Positions 51,383 through 60,516 of a stretch of DNA of 64,000 nt are shown here, piece by piece; within the stretch, counting starts at the first letter, position 1; each line of letters begins with the position of its first letter. The stretch comes from CAIXQW01 sp046049675 (GTDB taxonomy: Bacteria; Bacteroidota; Bacteroidia; Chitinophagales; Chitinophagaceae): positions 54,566-118,565 of the forward strand of contig JBJORA010000090.1 in the NCBI GenBank assembly GCA_046049675.1. Direction: 5' to 3'. The translations under genes and the position numbers were made by a program. The notes under the pieces were generated by a model that saw only the letters and a program-made list of their open reading frames with translations, was not told where the DNA came from and made no database searches.

Positions 51383-52447
51383 TTAGCGCACATCAAAGTC
51401 AACAACCACGTGGTCGCTAATAGGATGTGCTTGACAAGTAAGCACAAAGCCTGCATCTAATTCGTCTTGTTCTAGCGCATAGTTTACATCCATACGTACT
51501 TTGCCTTCTACCACCTTCGCACGACAAGTACAGCAAACACCGCCTTTGCACGCATAAGGCAAATCGGCACCATTCTTAAGTGCGGCATCTAAAATGTTTT
51601 CGCCATCTTCTGCAACATCAAAGCTAATTGTGCGGCTATCAACACGGATGCTTACTTTGCGCGTAGGGCCGGTAGACACAGCTTTTTCGGCAATATCTTT
51701 CTTAGTAAGATTAGTACCAAATAGCTCAAACTTTACTGCCTTGCTCGGCACACCTGCTTGTAGTAGATAGTCTTTTACTTGCATGGTCATTTCTTCTGGG
51801 CCACAAATAAAAGCTGCGTCTATTTTGCTTACATCAAATAGCTTTTCAAAAAGTTGTTCGCACTTGCTTGTACCGATTCGGCCGTAGTGCAAGTCAACAT
51901 CCAAATGCTCGCGGCTAAGAATATGAACCACATTGAGTCTTTGCATGTAAATATTCTTAAGCGCGTCTATTTGCTCTTTAAAAATAATACTGCTTAAATT
52001 CTTATTGCCATAGATAAGCGTAAATGTGCTATTGGGTTTATGCGCCAATATATGCTTTAGAATACTTATTACTGGCGTTATTCCACTACCACTAGCAAAA
52101 CCAAAGTAGTTTTCGCCTGCACCTTCTGGAATTGTAAAATGCCCATCTGGCGGCATTACGTCAAGTGTGTCGCCAACTGCTAGCACTGTATTAGCAAAGG
52201 TGCTAAATACACCTTCTGGCACTTGCTTTATGGCAACCCGTAGTTCGTTCTCGTGTGGCGCGCTGCAAATACTATAGCTGCGGCGAACTTCCTGCCCATT
52301 GATAGTGGTGCGTAATGTTACGTACTGCCCAGGATGGTAGGCAAATTGGGCACGTTCGTGCTCTGCAATATCAAAAGCAACGCTTACCGTGTCGGCAGTT
52401 TCGCGCTGAATATCTTTAACCTTTAGTGGTACAAATTGTGTAGCCAT
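51383..52447 (-). CDS. PaaE-type ferredoxin-NADP reductase/2Fe-2S protein
   Basis: A 354-residue flavoprotein-ferredoxin fusion. FAD domain with RSYSICSA, NAD(P)-binding domain with GSGITPVISILKHIL, and a C-terminal 2Fe-2S domain with CKGGVCCTC and the final LTCQA cysteine. This is the order of PaaE, the reductase of phenylacetyl-CoA epoxidase, and of related oxygenase reductases; no paaABCD genes are in the window. The Met at 52447 is chosen because the in-frame start at 52456 lies inside the promoter element. Confidence 0.9.
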   Translation of the reverse strand: MATQFVPLKVKDIQRETADTVSVAFDIAEHERAQFAYHPGQYVTLRTTINGQEVRRSYSICSAPHENELRVAIKQVPEGVFSTFANTVLAVGDTLDVMPPDGHFTIPEGAGENYFGFASGSGITPVISILKHILAHKPNSTFTLIYGNKNLSSIIFKEQIDALKNIYMQRLNVVHILSREHLDVDLHYGRIGTSKCEQLFEKLFDVSKIDAAFICGPEEMTMQVKDYLLQAGVPSKAVKFELFGTNLTKKDIAEKAVSTGPTRKVSIRVDSRTISFDVAEDGENILDAALKNGADLPYACKGGVCCTCRAKVVEGKVRMDVNYALEQDELDAGFVLTCQAHPISDHVVVDFDVR

Positions 52448-52453
52448 GCTATG

Positions 52454-52461
52454 CAAATGTA
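52454..52461 (-). promoter_or_regulatory. TACATTTG promoter element of the PaaE-type gene
   Basis: Exact -7 consensus on the minus strand, 6 bases before the start. A TTG 22 bases further upstream lies inside the 29-bp repeat, which may therefore supply the -33 element. Confidence 0.55.
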
Positions 52462-52470
52462 GCGCAGAGA

Positions 52471-52499
52471 AGCAGCATCACTTCAATATATTGGTCATT
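52471..52499. repeat. 29-bp direct repeat, copy 1
   Basis: Identical over 29 bases to 52793-52821, same orientation. On the minus strand it carries the last codons and stop of the phosphatase-like gene (MTNILK-stop) as a stranded fragment. Confidence 0.85.
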
Positions 52500-52557
52500 C
52501 GTGCAGCTATGTCGCATTATTTATTTCTTGCAGATTATCATGTAAAGGTCTAAATTT

Positions 52558-52782
52558 ATGGCTGATATTATTTCCTTACTGGTGCGCGAATTAATTGTTG
52601 TAGTGATTTTTGAAGCAGTCGTTGAATTTCTGGGGCAATGCGTTAGAATGCTGCAATTTTTTATATTGGGCAAACCGAGAAGCTTTAAGCAACTAAGTGC
52701 TAAAAGCGAAGACGAGTATCTAAATCGTGTTTATGGCTACATATGCCTAACTACGCTTGGAATTATGATTGCACTTTGGTGA
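52558..52782 (+). CDS. Small membrane protein of unknown function
   Basis: A 74-residue protein with two hydrophobic segments (about 5-38 and 60-74) around a basic middle (GKPRSFKQLSAKSEDEYLNR). It is enclosed by two identical 29-bp direct repeats, so the gene may have arrived as a unit. Confidence 0.5.
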   Translation: MADIISLLVRELIVVVIFEAVVEFLGQCVRMLQFFILGKPRSFKQLSAKSEDEYLNRVYGYICLTTLGIMIALW

Positions 52783-52792
52783 TTTTTTTTGC

Positions 52793-52821
52793 AGCAGCAT
52801 CACTTCAATATATTGGTCATT
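52793..52821. repeat. 29-bp direct repeat, copy 2
   Basis: Contains the genuine 3' end of the phosphatase-like gene (minus strand) and matches copy 1 exactly. Confidence 0.85.
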
Positions 52822-53780
52822 ACTGCGCCACTACCTATTGTGCCCAATTTGAGAATATGCGCTATTGTAGCAGTGATATCGCGCTGATCGTGATAGCCAT
52901 TGTCGTTGTGATTTACCTTAAAATCTGGCCCCCAAGCAATGCAACTAATATGTCGGCAACCAATACAGGTATCGCCATGCCCAGCAAAGCCGTCTAGCCA
53001 ATTATCTACATGTCTGCCATGGTCGTTGGTGATAATGACGTCAGTATTATTGGCATAAAAACTATTCTGCTTCAAAAAGTTGATGAGTTCTAAGGCATAC
53101 TTGCTACTTTGTTTCAAACTGCTGATATAATCGGCGTAAATGCCTGTATGGCCTGCAGCATCTGGTTGTTTTAACGCGATAAGGCTAAGCTGTGGTTGAT
53201 GTACTCGCAAATAGTCCATGGCAGTTTGCATGGTAGTACTATCATCGCGATAACCCGTGCCATTGCCCGCTACACCGCAATTGGTATAGGCAAGAAATTG
53301 CTGATGCGATGCACAAGTACAATCATTGAGCGCAGCTACTTTGTCTTTGCTGCCAATGATGCAAGCTTTTTTGGCATTGCCATAGTATTTGATATAGCGC
53401 TGAAAAATATTCTCGTAACCCGGCGTGCCATTGCCATTATTAACTAATGTATCGTGCTGACCAGTTGTGATATAGCTAATGCCGTTAATTGTATTGGTTA
53501 TTGCTGCATTGCACAAGTTATTGCAATGGGCACCTTCTTGTGCTATATTATAAAGCTCTGGTATATTTTGGTGTGTAGTATCGCCAAAGGTTTCACTGTA
53601 GCGAGCACCATCTATCAACAGAATTACCACATTACGTTTTGTGCCAACAAATCCTGGAGGGGCTTGGTTCACAATAATCGGTTTATCGCGCACACCACAA
53701 GCTGCACCATATAATAGCATAATGCCTAATGCAAATACGCTACTAATAAAACACTGCTGTAAAAATCGTTGCGGGAACAT
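52800..53780 (-). CDS. Alkaline-phosphatase-superfamily lipoprotein
   Basis: A 326-residue protein. The ATG at 53780 gives a lipoprotein-like signal (Cys at about 28, LYGAAC); the GTG at 53828 would add 16 residues. The metal-binding order of type I phosphodiesterases/sulfatases is present: NVVILLIDGARYSE, then the nucleophile region TNTINGISYITTG, PDAAGHTG, and the late TNDHGRHVDNW with a further His (FAGHGD). It probably hydrolyses a phosphate or sulfate ester outside the cytoplasm. The 3' end is duplicated at 52471-52499. Confidence 0.82.
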   Translation of the reverse strand: MFPQRFLQQCFISSVFALGIMLLYGAACGVRDKPIIVNQAPPGFVGTKRNVVILLIDGARYSETFGDTTHQNIPELYNIAQEGAHCNNLCNAAITNTINGISYITTGQHDTLVNNGNGTPGYENIFQRYIKYYGNAKKACIIGSKDKVAALNDCTCASHQQFLAYTNCGVAGNGTGYRDDSTTMQTAMDYLRVHQPQLSLIALKQPDAAGHTGIYADYISSLKQSSKYALELINFLKQNSFYANNTDVIITNDHGRHVDNWLDGFAGHGDTCIGCRHISCIAWGPDFKVNHNDNGYHDQRDITATIAHILKLGTIGSGAVMTNILK

Positions 53781-54014
53781 GTAATACTTAAGATGAGCGC
53801 TTGGCTGCTTTCTGCTCTTTAATCGCACTTATTTGCTTTTTTCCTACACGCAAAAACACGTAAGAATAGATTGCATATATGATAGCAGAAATGATCATCT
53901 TGGAATGATACTACAAATCTAAGGTATTTTGTGTGGCAATGCAAAAACTAATTTTCAAGTTTGCACGTGGGAAGTGCCAATGCTAGAAAATTTACGGATA
54001 AGCTGCTATCGGGT

Positions 54015-54773
54015 CTATTTCGCCGCCTCTACATCAGCCCAATTTTCGCCACGACGAATGCGTATTACTTGCATATCGCTAATGCCATACTTTTGGGCTA
54101 AGCTGCTAACGGTAAATTGTTCTGTTGCTAATTGCTTTTTGAGTTGCGCCACTTTTTTAACATTGAGCACGTTATTGGCATTGTCAAAGCGCATACCTAA
54201 TCTGCGCTTACGATCTTTTTTAACCGCTGGACTTTTCTGTTGATGCTCATTGTTTTCTTCGGGCGTCATCCACTTAAGATTAGTTGCGTCATTGTTTTTC
54301 TTATTGAAATCTAAGTGACTTACAACGGTTTGATTGGCTTTGGGTTTAGGCAAGAAGTAGGTAGCCACCAAGCGATGCACTAAAGAGTGGTAGTAAATAA
54401 CACGAGAAGCAACGTCTTGCGCACTGGTGAGGCTGAGCTTTTCTTTTAGTGCAGATAATTTCTGAGATTGTTCTGCAATGACAGTTTTTTTAGCTTTAGC
54501 ATCTTTGAGCGCAATGAGTTGAGCATTTGCTTTTACAACTTGTACTTTAAGTGCGCTAATTTTTTGCTCGCTTGATTTGTCGCGCTTTTTATACAATTTG
54601 AGCTTAATTACTGGATAGCCCGCAACGCTAGAACCTTTAAGGATGCCGCCATTGTTAATTTTATTGAAGCTACGCAAACGCCCGAGATTGCTTACTTCAA
54701 GTCTGAATTCGCCATTATGTTCGCTGCCAAGATCAACAGCTTTCCATTTTTCTGTAGTAGATGTTTTTGCCAT
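54015..54773 (-). CDS. NUMOD4 plus HNH-endonuclease-like protein
   Basis: A 252-residue protein. Residues 8-60 resemble NUMOD4 (EKWKAVDL, LEVSNLGRLRSFN). A Lys/Ala-rich coiled-coil insertion (about 75-115) splits it from the HNH part: VHRLVATYFLP, VSHLDFNKKNNDATNLKWMT. A C-terminal HTH-like segment (FTVSSLAQKYGISDMQVIRIRRGENW) probably binds DNA. The family includes phage homing endonucleases, but this copy stands alone and may be a domesticated chromosomal gene. Confidence 0.82.
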   Translation of the reverse strand: MAKTSTTEKWKAVDLGSEHNGEFRLEVSNLGRLRSFNKINNGGILKGSSVAGYPVIKLKLYKKRDKSSEQKISALKVQVVKANAQLIALKDAKAKKTVIAEQSQKLSALKEKLSLTSAQDVASRVIYYHSLVHRLVATYFLPKPKANQTVVSHLDFNKKNNDATNLKWMTPEENNEHQQKSPAVKKDRKRRLGMRFDNANNVLNVKKVAQLKKQLATEQFTVSSLAQKYGISDMQVIRIRRGENWADVEAAK

Positions 54774-54919
54774 ACGTAGTAGATTTTATAAGCTTTCAAA
54801 GGAACTAAACTCGATGTGAAGCTAGTAAATTTTTTGGAAAAAGCAAGCACTGTCCAGCGATTATTAAGCTAGACTAAGGCTTTAATAAAAACCTAATACG
54901 TATTGCTGCGAAAAACCGA

Positions 54920-55669
54920 TTAGATGTGTAAACCACCGCACACGCCTAGTACTTGGCCAGTGATATAGCTACTCATATCGCTAGCTAAAAACACACATGC
55001 ATTCGCAATATCGTTAGCTGTACCAAATCTACTCAATGGAATGCCAGCTTTGTATTTATCTGCGCCATCACCATCCTTGAGGTAGGCTGTCATATCTGTT
55101 TCTACAAAGCCAGGAGCTATAGCATTGCAACGTACGTTTCTACTACCAAGTTCTTTAGCAACGCTTTTTGTAAAACCAATCATACCAGCCTTGCTTGCAG
55201 CATAACTACTTTGTCCTGCATTGCCCATCAAACCAATTACGCTACTCATGTTGATGATACTACCACTGCGCGCCTTCATCATTGGCTTCATCACTTGCTT
55301 GGTGAGGTTGAAAGCGCTTTTGAGGTTGGCTGTCATTACTTCGTCCCATTGTTCTGGCGTCATACGCAGCAACAAATTGTCGCGACTAATACCAGCATTG
55401 TTGACACAAATATCTACAGTACCAAAATCCTTGACAATGTCGTTTACAAGCGTTTCGCTAGCAGCATAATCACCTGCATCGCTTTTGTAGCACTGGCATT
55501 TTACACCCATTGCTTTAACTTTTTCTACCAAAGCTTGCGCGCGTTCGTCGCTGCTTACATAAGTAAATGCAATATGCGCACCTTGCTCTGCAAATTTCAA
55601 AACGATGCCCTCGCCAATACCACGACTACCACCGGTAATTAATGCTACTTTATTGTCTAGTAATTTCAT
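54920..55669 (-). CDS. fabG: 3-oxoacyl-ACP reductase FabG
   Basis: A 249-residue classical short-chain dehydrogenase. NADP-binding TGGSRGIGEG (12-21), NNAG (90-93), active-site Asn115, Ser143, Tyr156 and Lys160 (SYAASK), and the FabG-style ends AIAPGFVETDM and SSYITGQVLGVCGGLHI are all present. It reduces beta-ketoacyl-ACP in fatty-acid elongation. A TACTTTTA element lies about 20 bases upstream. The repeat element at 55.7 kb lies behind its promoter. Confidence 0.95.
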   Translation of the reverse strand: MKLLDNKVALITGGSRGIGEGIVLKFAEQGAHIAFTYVSSDERAQALVEKVKAMGVKCQCYKSDAGDYAASETLVNDIVKDFGTVDICVNNAGISRDNLLLRMTPEQWDEVMTANLKSAFNLTKQVMKPMMKARSGSIINMSSVIGLMGNAGQSSYAASKAGMIGFTKSVAKELGSRNVRCNAIAPGFVETDMTAYLKDGDGADKYKAGIPLSRFGTANDIANACVFLASDMSSYITGQVLGVCGGLHI

Positions 55670-55719
55670 GTTGTAAATTGATATGGTGGTAAAAGTAGGA
55701 AATTTGTTTTAGAGTTTTA

Positions 55720-55914
55720 GATTGTCGGTGGTATTGTTGTATTGCTGCATTGTTTTATTGTTGATTGTCGAAGGCTGATTGTCGATTGTTGGGTTTGAAC
55801 TTGCTATTAAGCGCTAAACCATCTCTCCCGCGGTTATTTGTCCTAAAGACTAACAGAACTACCTAGCCGCGAAACAATTGAACAATACAACAATTGAACA
55901 ATTTACTTAAAAGC
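55720..55914. repeat. MITE-like intergenic repeat, copy 1
   Basis: The ends are rich in ATTGTT (left) and CAATTGAACAAT (right), roughly inverted. The core GCGCTAAACCATCTCTCCCG (55811 onward) and AGACTAACAGAACTACCTA recur in copy 2. The right end includes the stop codon of the minus-strand lipoprotein gene. Confidence 0.8.
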
Positions 55915-57138
55915 CACATAATCAAACACATTATTAGTGCATCCAGTATTAGCATCAAAAAATTTAGAAGCCACACACATTATAGGCTTACCATTTGTGA
56001 TAAATACTTTTTGAATATAGCTTTTCACTGCGCCATCGACTGTTGGTACTGGAACAACAATTTCATTTTGCGATGGTGTACGACACATAAACTGTGCTTG
56101 ACTAGATGAGGTTGTAGTAGCATAAAACAAAGAATCATTATGCATCGTAGCAGAGCCAAATAGCATTGCATTGCCGGCTTGCGAAACTAGCTTGTTATTT
56201 TTAAGGAAAATGTTTGTTGCATTATAGCCATCTAATGTAATCACAGCGTTTTGTAAATTGCTAGCATCCACAGCAATGTCCAAGTTTGAGACCTTTGAAG
56301 TTATGTTTAGCGAGATACTATCCATAAACACAGCAGCGCCAGTAAGGTAGTGCCATTTATATAGGTGTAGCTCAGTCGGTGTGCCGCATGGATCTATCGT
56401 AGAATGCGCCAAACAGAGGATATAGCCGTAGTAATTTGGCAGTGCATCTACTGGTTGAAAATTTACGATTCTATTGCGAAATGCCGTATCAGCATTAGCA
56501 CTAAACAAAGATGCGGAATTATATACAGCATTATTATTGTTTGTTTGATAACCGAAAATCTCACTAAAGCGGAGGCAATTACCGATCCCTGCATTGCTTA
56601 GTTTTGCGCCAATAAATCTTTTGCTTTTGCAGAATGCATAATTACTATTGTTAATGGCAGGCATGAAGTTGGTATAATTTCCAAGCACATCAGTAACACT
56701 TAGCTCGCCGTACGGACTACCATAAAGTGCTAAGTTGCCCTCATCATCCACAATTGCATCGCTATAACTGCGAAAAATATACTGACCAATTTTTTGTACC
56801 TTATCTATCAAAATGACAGGATTGCTTTGCGAAGCAATAGCTAAATAGGAAGCTTGCTTAGCATAATCAATATTGGCCAGTTTTCCTACGGCGAAGCAGC
56901 TGTCGTTGCGTATACAGATATCATTTGGCGACTCAACAGTAGTGTCAGATGGTTTTTTGTTGGCGTAAACAATCCTTGTAAAGAATTTGTATCCTTGATT
57001 TGCATAATCAGTAGTTGGATTTTGATTTGCAAAAAAGGTTCTAATAAAAATAGGATCACTACCCTTGTATTTGCGACACGAGCCAAGTATGATTGCAGCA
57101 ACAATCAAAATCAACCATAATCTACTTAATTGCTTCAT
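55903..57138 (-). CDS. Lipoprotein of unknown function
   Basis: A 411-residue lipoprotein (lipobox LGSC, Cys21). The body is beta-rich with several SxxFYAxxx-type strands and looks like a beta-propeller or adhesin-like fold, but no family is recognised. Its start overlaps the upstream gene by 17 bases, so the two form a pair. The stop codon lies inside the repeat copy 1. Confidence 0.72.
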   Translation of the reverse strand: MKQLSRLWLILIVAAIILGSCRKYKGSDPIFIRTFFANQNPTTDYANQGYKFFTRIVYANKKPSDTTVESPNDICIRNDSCFAVGKLANIDYAKQASYLAIASQSNPVILIDKVQKIGQYIFRSYSDAIVDDEGNLALYGSPYGELSVTDVLGNYTNFMPAINNSNYAFCKSKRFIGAKLSNAGIGNCLRFSEIFGYQTNNNNAVYNSASLFSANADTAFRNRIVNFQPVDALPNYYGYILCLAHSTIDPCGTPTELHLYKWHYLTGAAVFMDSISLNITSKVSNLDIAVDASNLQNAVITLDGYNATNIFLKNNKLVSQAGNAMLFGSATMHNDSLFYATTTSSSQAQFMCRTPSQNEIVVPVPTVDGAVKSYIQKVFITNGKPIMCVASKFFDANTGCTNNVFDYVAFK

Positions 57139-57829
57139 TCTTTTTTTTGCCCTTGCAAAGATGATAACTTAAACCAAGGTTGATTGGCACTCTTCCTAGG
57201 CCTGCCTCACAATATATGTGCATCATTTTTCGCAGCTTTACTTCTACACCAAATGACAAATCGCTTGCAACATACATTTGCGTTTCAACCTTATTAGAAA
57301 TTGCTGCTTGATAGCTTGTGCTGCTAACTACCTCGAAAAATTGATAGTACCGAGTATCTTGTTTCACACCAAGCCCCGCTTGTATGTAAACATTCAAAAG
57401 TTGCTCAATGTCTACAACTAACTTTAACGGTATTATGGCAGAACTACTTGCAAAGGCGGTTTTAGAGTTATACCAAACGGATGCATTAGGAGCAAAGCGA
57501 ATTTCTTCTGCAATATCTAGATACTCAACATAAGTGTAATGTAAGCCAATGGCGCCATATATACCATCGCCTAATAGAGATCTTGCCTCAATACGGCAAA
57601 ACATTGGCCAAATGATGCCTTTGTACCTGTGATTGAATTCGGAATCACGGAGGTTTTGCACTGCCTGAGTTAATGATGGAGTTGGCATACCGCCCAAACC
57701 TCCTGCAACATAAAGATACCTTTTAGGTAAGGGTGTAAGAATACTTTGCCCACATGCATCTATCAAGTAAAAACTAAACAGGAGAGGTACAAGCAATTTT
57801 AGCAACAATTTTTTCTTGCTACAAGGCAT
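57122..57829 (-). CDS. Outer-membrane beta-barrel-like protein
   Basis: A 235-residue protein with a signal peptide (about 1-25). The sequence has alternating strands (YLYVAGGLGGMPTPS, GAIGLHYTYVEYL, VDIEQLLNVYIQAGLGV, DLSFGVEVKLRKMMHIYCEAGLG), typical of small outer-membrane barrels. It is the first gene of the pair with the lipoprotein. Function unknown. Confidence 0.65.
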   Translation of the reverse strand: MPCSKKKLLLKLLVPLLFSFYLIDACGQSILTPLPKRYLYVAGGLGGMPTPSLTQAVQNLRDSEFNHRYKGIIWPMFCRIEARSLLGDGIYGAIGLHYTYVEYLDIAEEIRFAPNASVWYNSKTAFASSSAIIPLKLVVDIEQLLNVYIQAGLGVKQDTRYYQFFEVVSSTSYQAAISNKVETQMYVASDLSFGVEVKLRKMMHIYCEAGLGRVPINLGLSYHLCKGKKKNEAIK

Positions 57830-57961
57830 TTCAAAAGCAATTTACTTCAATTTGGCGAATAGTCTGAAGCTAGTTGGCTGTTTTTTTTAATATACAGATC
57901 TTGTACATGGCATTAATCGTCAATTGTAATGCCACAATGGTTAAGGGTACTTTTGTTGGCG

Positions 57962-58176
57962 GGCTGATTGTAAGTTGTATTGCTGGATTGTTAAATTGTT
58001 TTGTTGTTGAATGGCCGATTGCCGATTGTTGGTGGGTTTATTGTTGACTATTGCTTCTTGGCTTTGAATTTACTACTTAGCGCTAAACCATCTCTCCCGC
58101 GGTTATACGTGCGAAAGACTAACAGAACTACCTAATCGCGTAACAATATAGCAATAAAACAATTGAACAATTTACC
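57962..58176. repeat. MITE-like intergenic repeat, copy 2
   Basis: The core at 58080 onward matches copy 1 over 27 identical bases, then AGACTAACAGAACTACCTA and the CAATTGAACAATTTAC end. As in copy 1, the right end contains the stop codon of the adjacent minus-strand gene (58172-58174). Confidence 0.8.
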
Positions 58177-59467
58177 TCACTTCCACTCTTCTTCTCACTA
58201 CACTTCCATCATTCAACACAATGACAAGCGTATATACGCCATTAGCCAAACCATGTGTTTCAATATTTTTACTTGAAGTGCTTTTACACAACATGCCTTG
58301 GCTATTGTATAGACTTACAAGTTTTACAGTTTGCGTGCTTGCAATTGTAAATCCAACATTGCTCGGATTAGGATAGACGTTTATCGTACTACTTGTTTTA
58401 GTGCTAATGCTATTTGGTGGGCATTGCAAATTGTTGATGCGCGCCCACATGCTATCGTTAAATGTAAATGGCACTAAGCTGCTATCAGCATTTTCTCCCA
58501 TACGAATTACCACTAAATTTTGGCTCGGCACTATGTTTACAAACTGGCCATCTTTACCAATGCCGCTAATCATATCGGCAGGGGCACTTGGCGCCAATGA
58601 TCCAGGAAAAACAACTTGGCTTTGCGGCGCCATAAAGCTTGCTTTACCATTGAGCCACCACAAATAGCCATAGCTCTTATTGAGCGTTTGTGAAGGACTG
58701 ACCATGGCATTAAAATAGCTAGTATCAGTAAGCAATTGGTTGCCGTTCCAATTACCTTTATTGAGGATAAGCAAACCAAATCTTGCCATGCTACGTGCGG
58801 TGCTAAAAAATACGTTGTTGTCGCCCGCTTGTATAAACAGCCCTGTCATACCTGTAGGCGTTTTTAGTTTTTGATTGGCATAAATATTAAGCGTGCTGCC
58901 TGTTGCGCTTTGTATGACAGAATCTAAAAGTGTGTAAGGGCCATTGTGATAAGCCCACCTTGAGCCTGCCATAGCCTTAAATTGCAAACAACTTGGCGCG
59001 GTGCAAAAAGGGTTTATTACACCATCGTCCAAACCACTTGTCATACAAAGTTGATCTTTGATGCTAATTTGCTTTTCTTGCAAGGGAGTGCAACTTGTCC
59101 AACCTGCGCCTAGATACTTGGAAGTGCTATCGTTGATATTGAGGAATTGCTCTTGCTGGGCCACACCTACCAAAAAACTTGTAATGGTTTTGCCTGCACT
59201 TGCCCATTGCCAAGTAGAAGTAGCGCTATGCCCGTTGAAATACTGTTCTACAACTATTTTACCATCCTTTAAAACAATAAAGGCCTTGGTATTTTTTGCG
59301 GCCAAGTAAGTATAGAAACTATCTAGGTTTTCTTGGCACCAGCCCAAACTCAGCGGCGACATGGTATCCCAAGTATTGCCAGTAGTTGGCGGAAAATATA
59401 GCGATTGCGCCGCAGCACTATTAAGCAAAGCAGCAAATAAAAATAAGCGTATAAAAAAATGGCGCAT
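58172..59467 (-). CDS. Secreted class-C beta-lactamase-fold serine hydrolase, T9SS cargo
   Basis: A 431-residue protein with a signal peptide (1-20). The SxxK motif is SAGK (Ser90-Lys93) and the YxN motif is YHN (173-175), giving a serine hydrolase of the beta-lactamase class C/esterase family. The domain ends near 340; residues about 355-431 are a T9SS type A sorting domain (VYPNPSNVGF... GVYTLVIVL). The substrate is unknown, possibly an ester or D-peptide. The promoter is 13 bases upstream. Confidence 0.87.
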   Translation of the reverse strand: MRHFFIRLFLFAALLNSAAAQSLYFPPTTGNTWDTMSPLSLGWCQENLDSFYTYLAAKNTKAFIVLKDGKIVVEQYFNGHSATSTWQWASAGKTITSFLVGVAQQEQFLNINDSTSKYLGAGWTSCTPLQEKQISIKDQLCMTSGLDDGVINPFCTAPSCLQFKAMAGSRWAYHNGPYTLLDSVIQSATGSTLNIYANQKLKTPTGMTGLFIQAGDNNVFFSTARSMARFGLLILNKGNWNGNQLLTDTSYFNAMVSPSQTLNKSYGYLWWLNGKASFMAPQSQVVFPGSLAPSAPADMISGIGKDGQFVNIVPSQNLVVIRMGENADSSLVPFTFNDSMWARINNLQCPPNSISTKTSSTINVYPNPSNVGFTIASTQTVKLVSLYNSQGMLCKSTSSKNIETHGLANGVYTLVIVLNDGSVVRRRVEVR

Positions 59468-59480
59468 AATACTTAGACTG

Positions 59481-59488
59481 CAAAGATA
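59481..59488 (-). promoter_or_regulatory. TATCTTTG promoter element
   Basis: Exact -7 consensus on the minus strand, 13 bases before the serine hydrolase start at 59467. Confidence 0.6.
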
Positions 59489-59517
59489 GGAAGAAGTTAA
59501 AGCGATAGATGGCTTAA

Positions 59518-59676
59518 TTGCACCATTGTTTTATTGTTACCAAGCTTGCCGGGCTAAAAAATCCAATAGTCTAGTTGCGAAAGTACTCGTATCCTGCGCA
59601 AGATGGCATGTAGTGATTTTTGATTTACAGCCAACAATAGAGCAATATAACAATCTAACAATTGAACAATATTATT
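59518..59676. repeat. MITE-like intergenic repeat, divergent copy 3
   Basis: Only the arms match (ATTGTTTTATTGTT near 59524; CAATATAACAATC and CAATTGAACAAT near 59643-59671). The core differs. The right arm runs into the start region of the methyltransferase gene. Confidence 0.5.
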
Positions 59677-60483
59677 ACCTTGCAAGCCTTGGCACTAAAG
59701 CAACATAAAGATGTGGGAGAAATGCTACGACAGCAAATAGAAAATTCTGCTGCGTATGTACTACCATTTATTGCCGGCGTACAACCTATAACAAGTGCGA
59801 CAAAAGTGCTAGAAATAGGATGTGGCGAAGGTGGTGTACTGAAGCCTTTTTTTGACATGGGTTGCCAATGTGTGGGCGTAGATTTAGACCCTGCTCGTAT
59901 ACCTCGAGCAAAAGAGTTTTATGGCGAGGCAGAGCAACAAGGCAAAATAACTTTCTTGTTACAAAATGTTTACGACGAGAGTTTTGTTGCCAAATACAAG
60001 CATCATTTTGATGTAATTATTCTTAAGGATGTAATTGAGCATATACCCAATCAGCAAGCATTTATTGGGCATCTCAAAAACTTATTAGCGCCCCAAGGCG
60101 TTGTATTTTTTGGTTTTCCGCCATGGTGGATGCCTTTTGGTGGGCACCAACAATTGTGCGAAGGCCGCTTGAGTAAATTACCATGGTATCACGTTTTGCC
60201 CAAGGGCCTGTACAAACGCATCCTTAAGGCTGGAGGCGAATCAGACGGCACCATTATTTGCTTAGAAGAAATTTGGGATACAAAAATTCTTATTGAGCAA
60301 CTAGAGCGCTACTGCAAATACAATGGCTTTGTTGTGGCTCGTAAGCAATGGTTTTTAATCAACCCTATTTACAAATACAAATTTGGGCTAGAACCACGTA
60401 AGCAATTTTGGTTGCTTGGGGCCATACCTTACTTGCGTAATATTTGGACGACCTGCGCTTATTATGTGGTGAGGTTGGGATAG
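59662..60483 (+). CDS. Class I SAM-dependent methyltransferase
   Basis: A 273-residue protein. The SAM-binding VLEIGCGEGG and VGVDLDP motifs are clear, followed by DVIILKDVIEHI and FFGFPPWWMPFGGH. It resembles ubiquinone/menaquinone or small-molecule methyltransferases; the acceptor is not identifiable. The start may be the TTG at 59662 inside the repeat arm or the ATG at 59722; the longer form keeps an N-terminal helix expected in the family. Confidence 0.85.
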   Translation: MNNIITLQALALKQHKDVGEMLRQQIENSAAYVLPFIAGVQPITSATKVLEIGCGEGGVLKPFFDMGCQCVGVDLDPARIPRAKEFYGEAEQQGKITFLLQNVYDESFVAKYKHHFDVIILKDVIEHIPNQQAFIGHLKNLLAPQGVVFFGFPPWWMPFGGHQQLCEGRLSKLPWYHVLPKGLYKRILKAGGESDGTIICLEEIWDTKILIEQLERYCKYNGFVVARKQWFLINPIYKYKFGLEPRKQFWLLGAIPYLRNIWTTCAYYVVRLG

Positions 60484-60516
60484 GGAGCGAATCCATTCCA
60501 CTCACTACCAAACACC

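Noticed and set aside
53454..53714. Cysteine/isoleucine-rich + strand frame inside the phosphatase-like gene
   Set aside because: Shadow of the minus-strand gene, which has intact metal-site motifs.
54015..54773. Mobile intron or phage origin of the NUMOD4-HNH gene
   Set aside because: No intron, split gene or phage genes surround it; it looks like a stable chromosomal gene.
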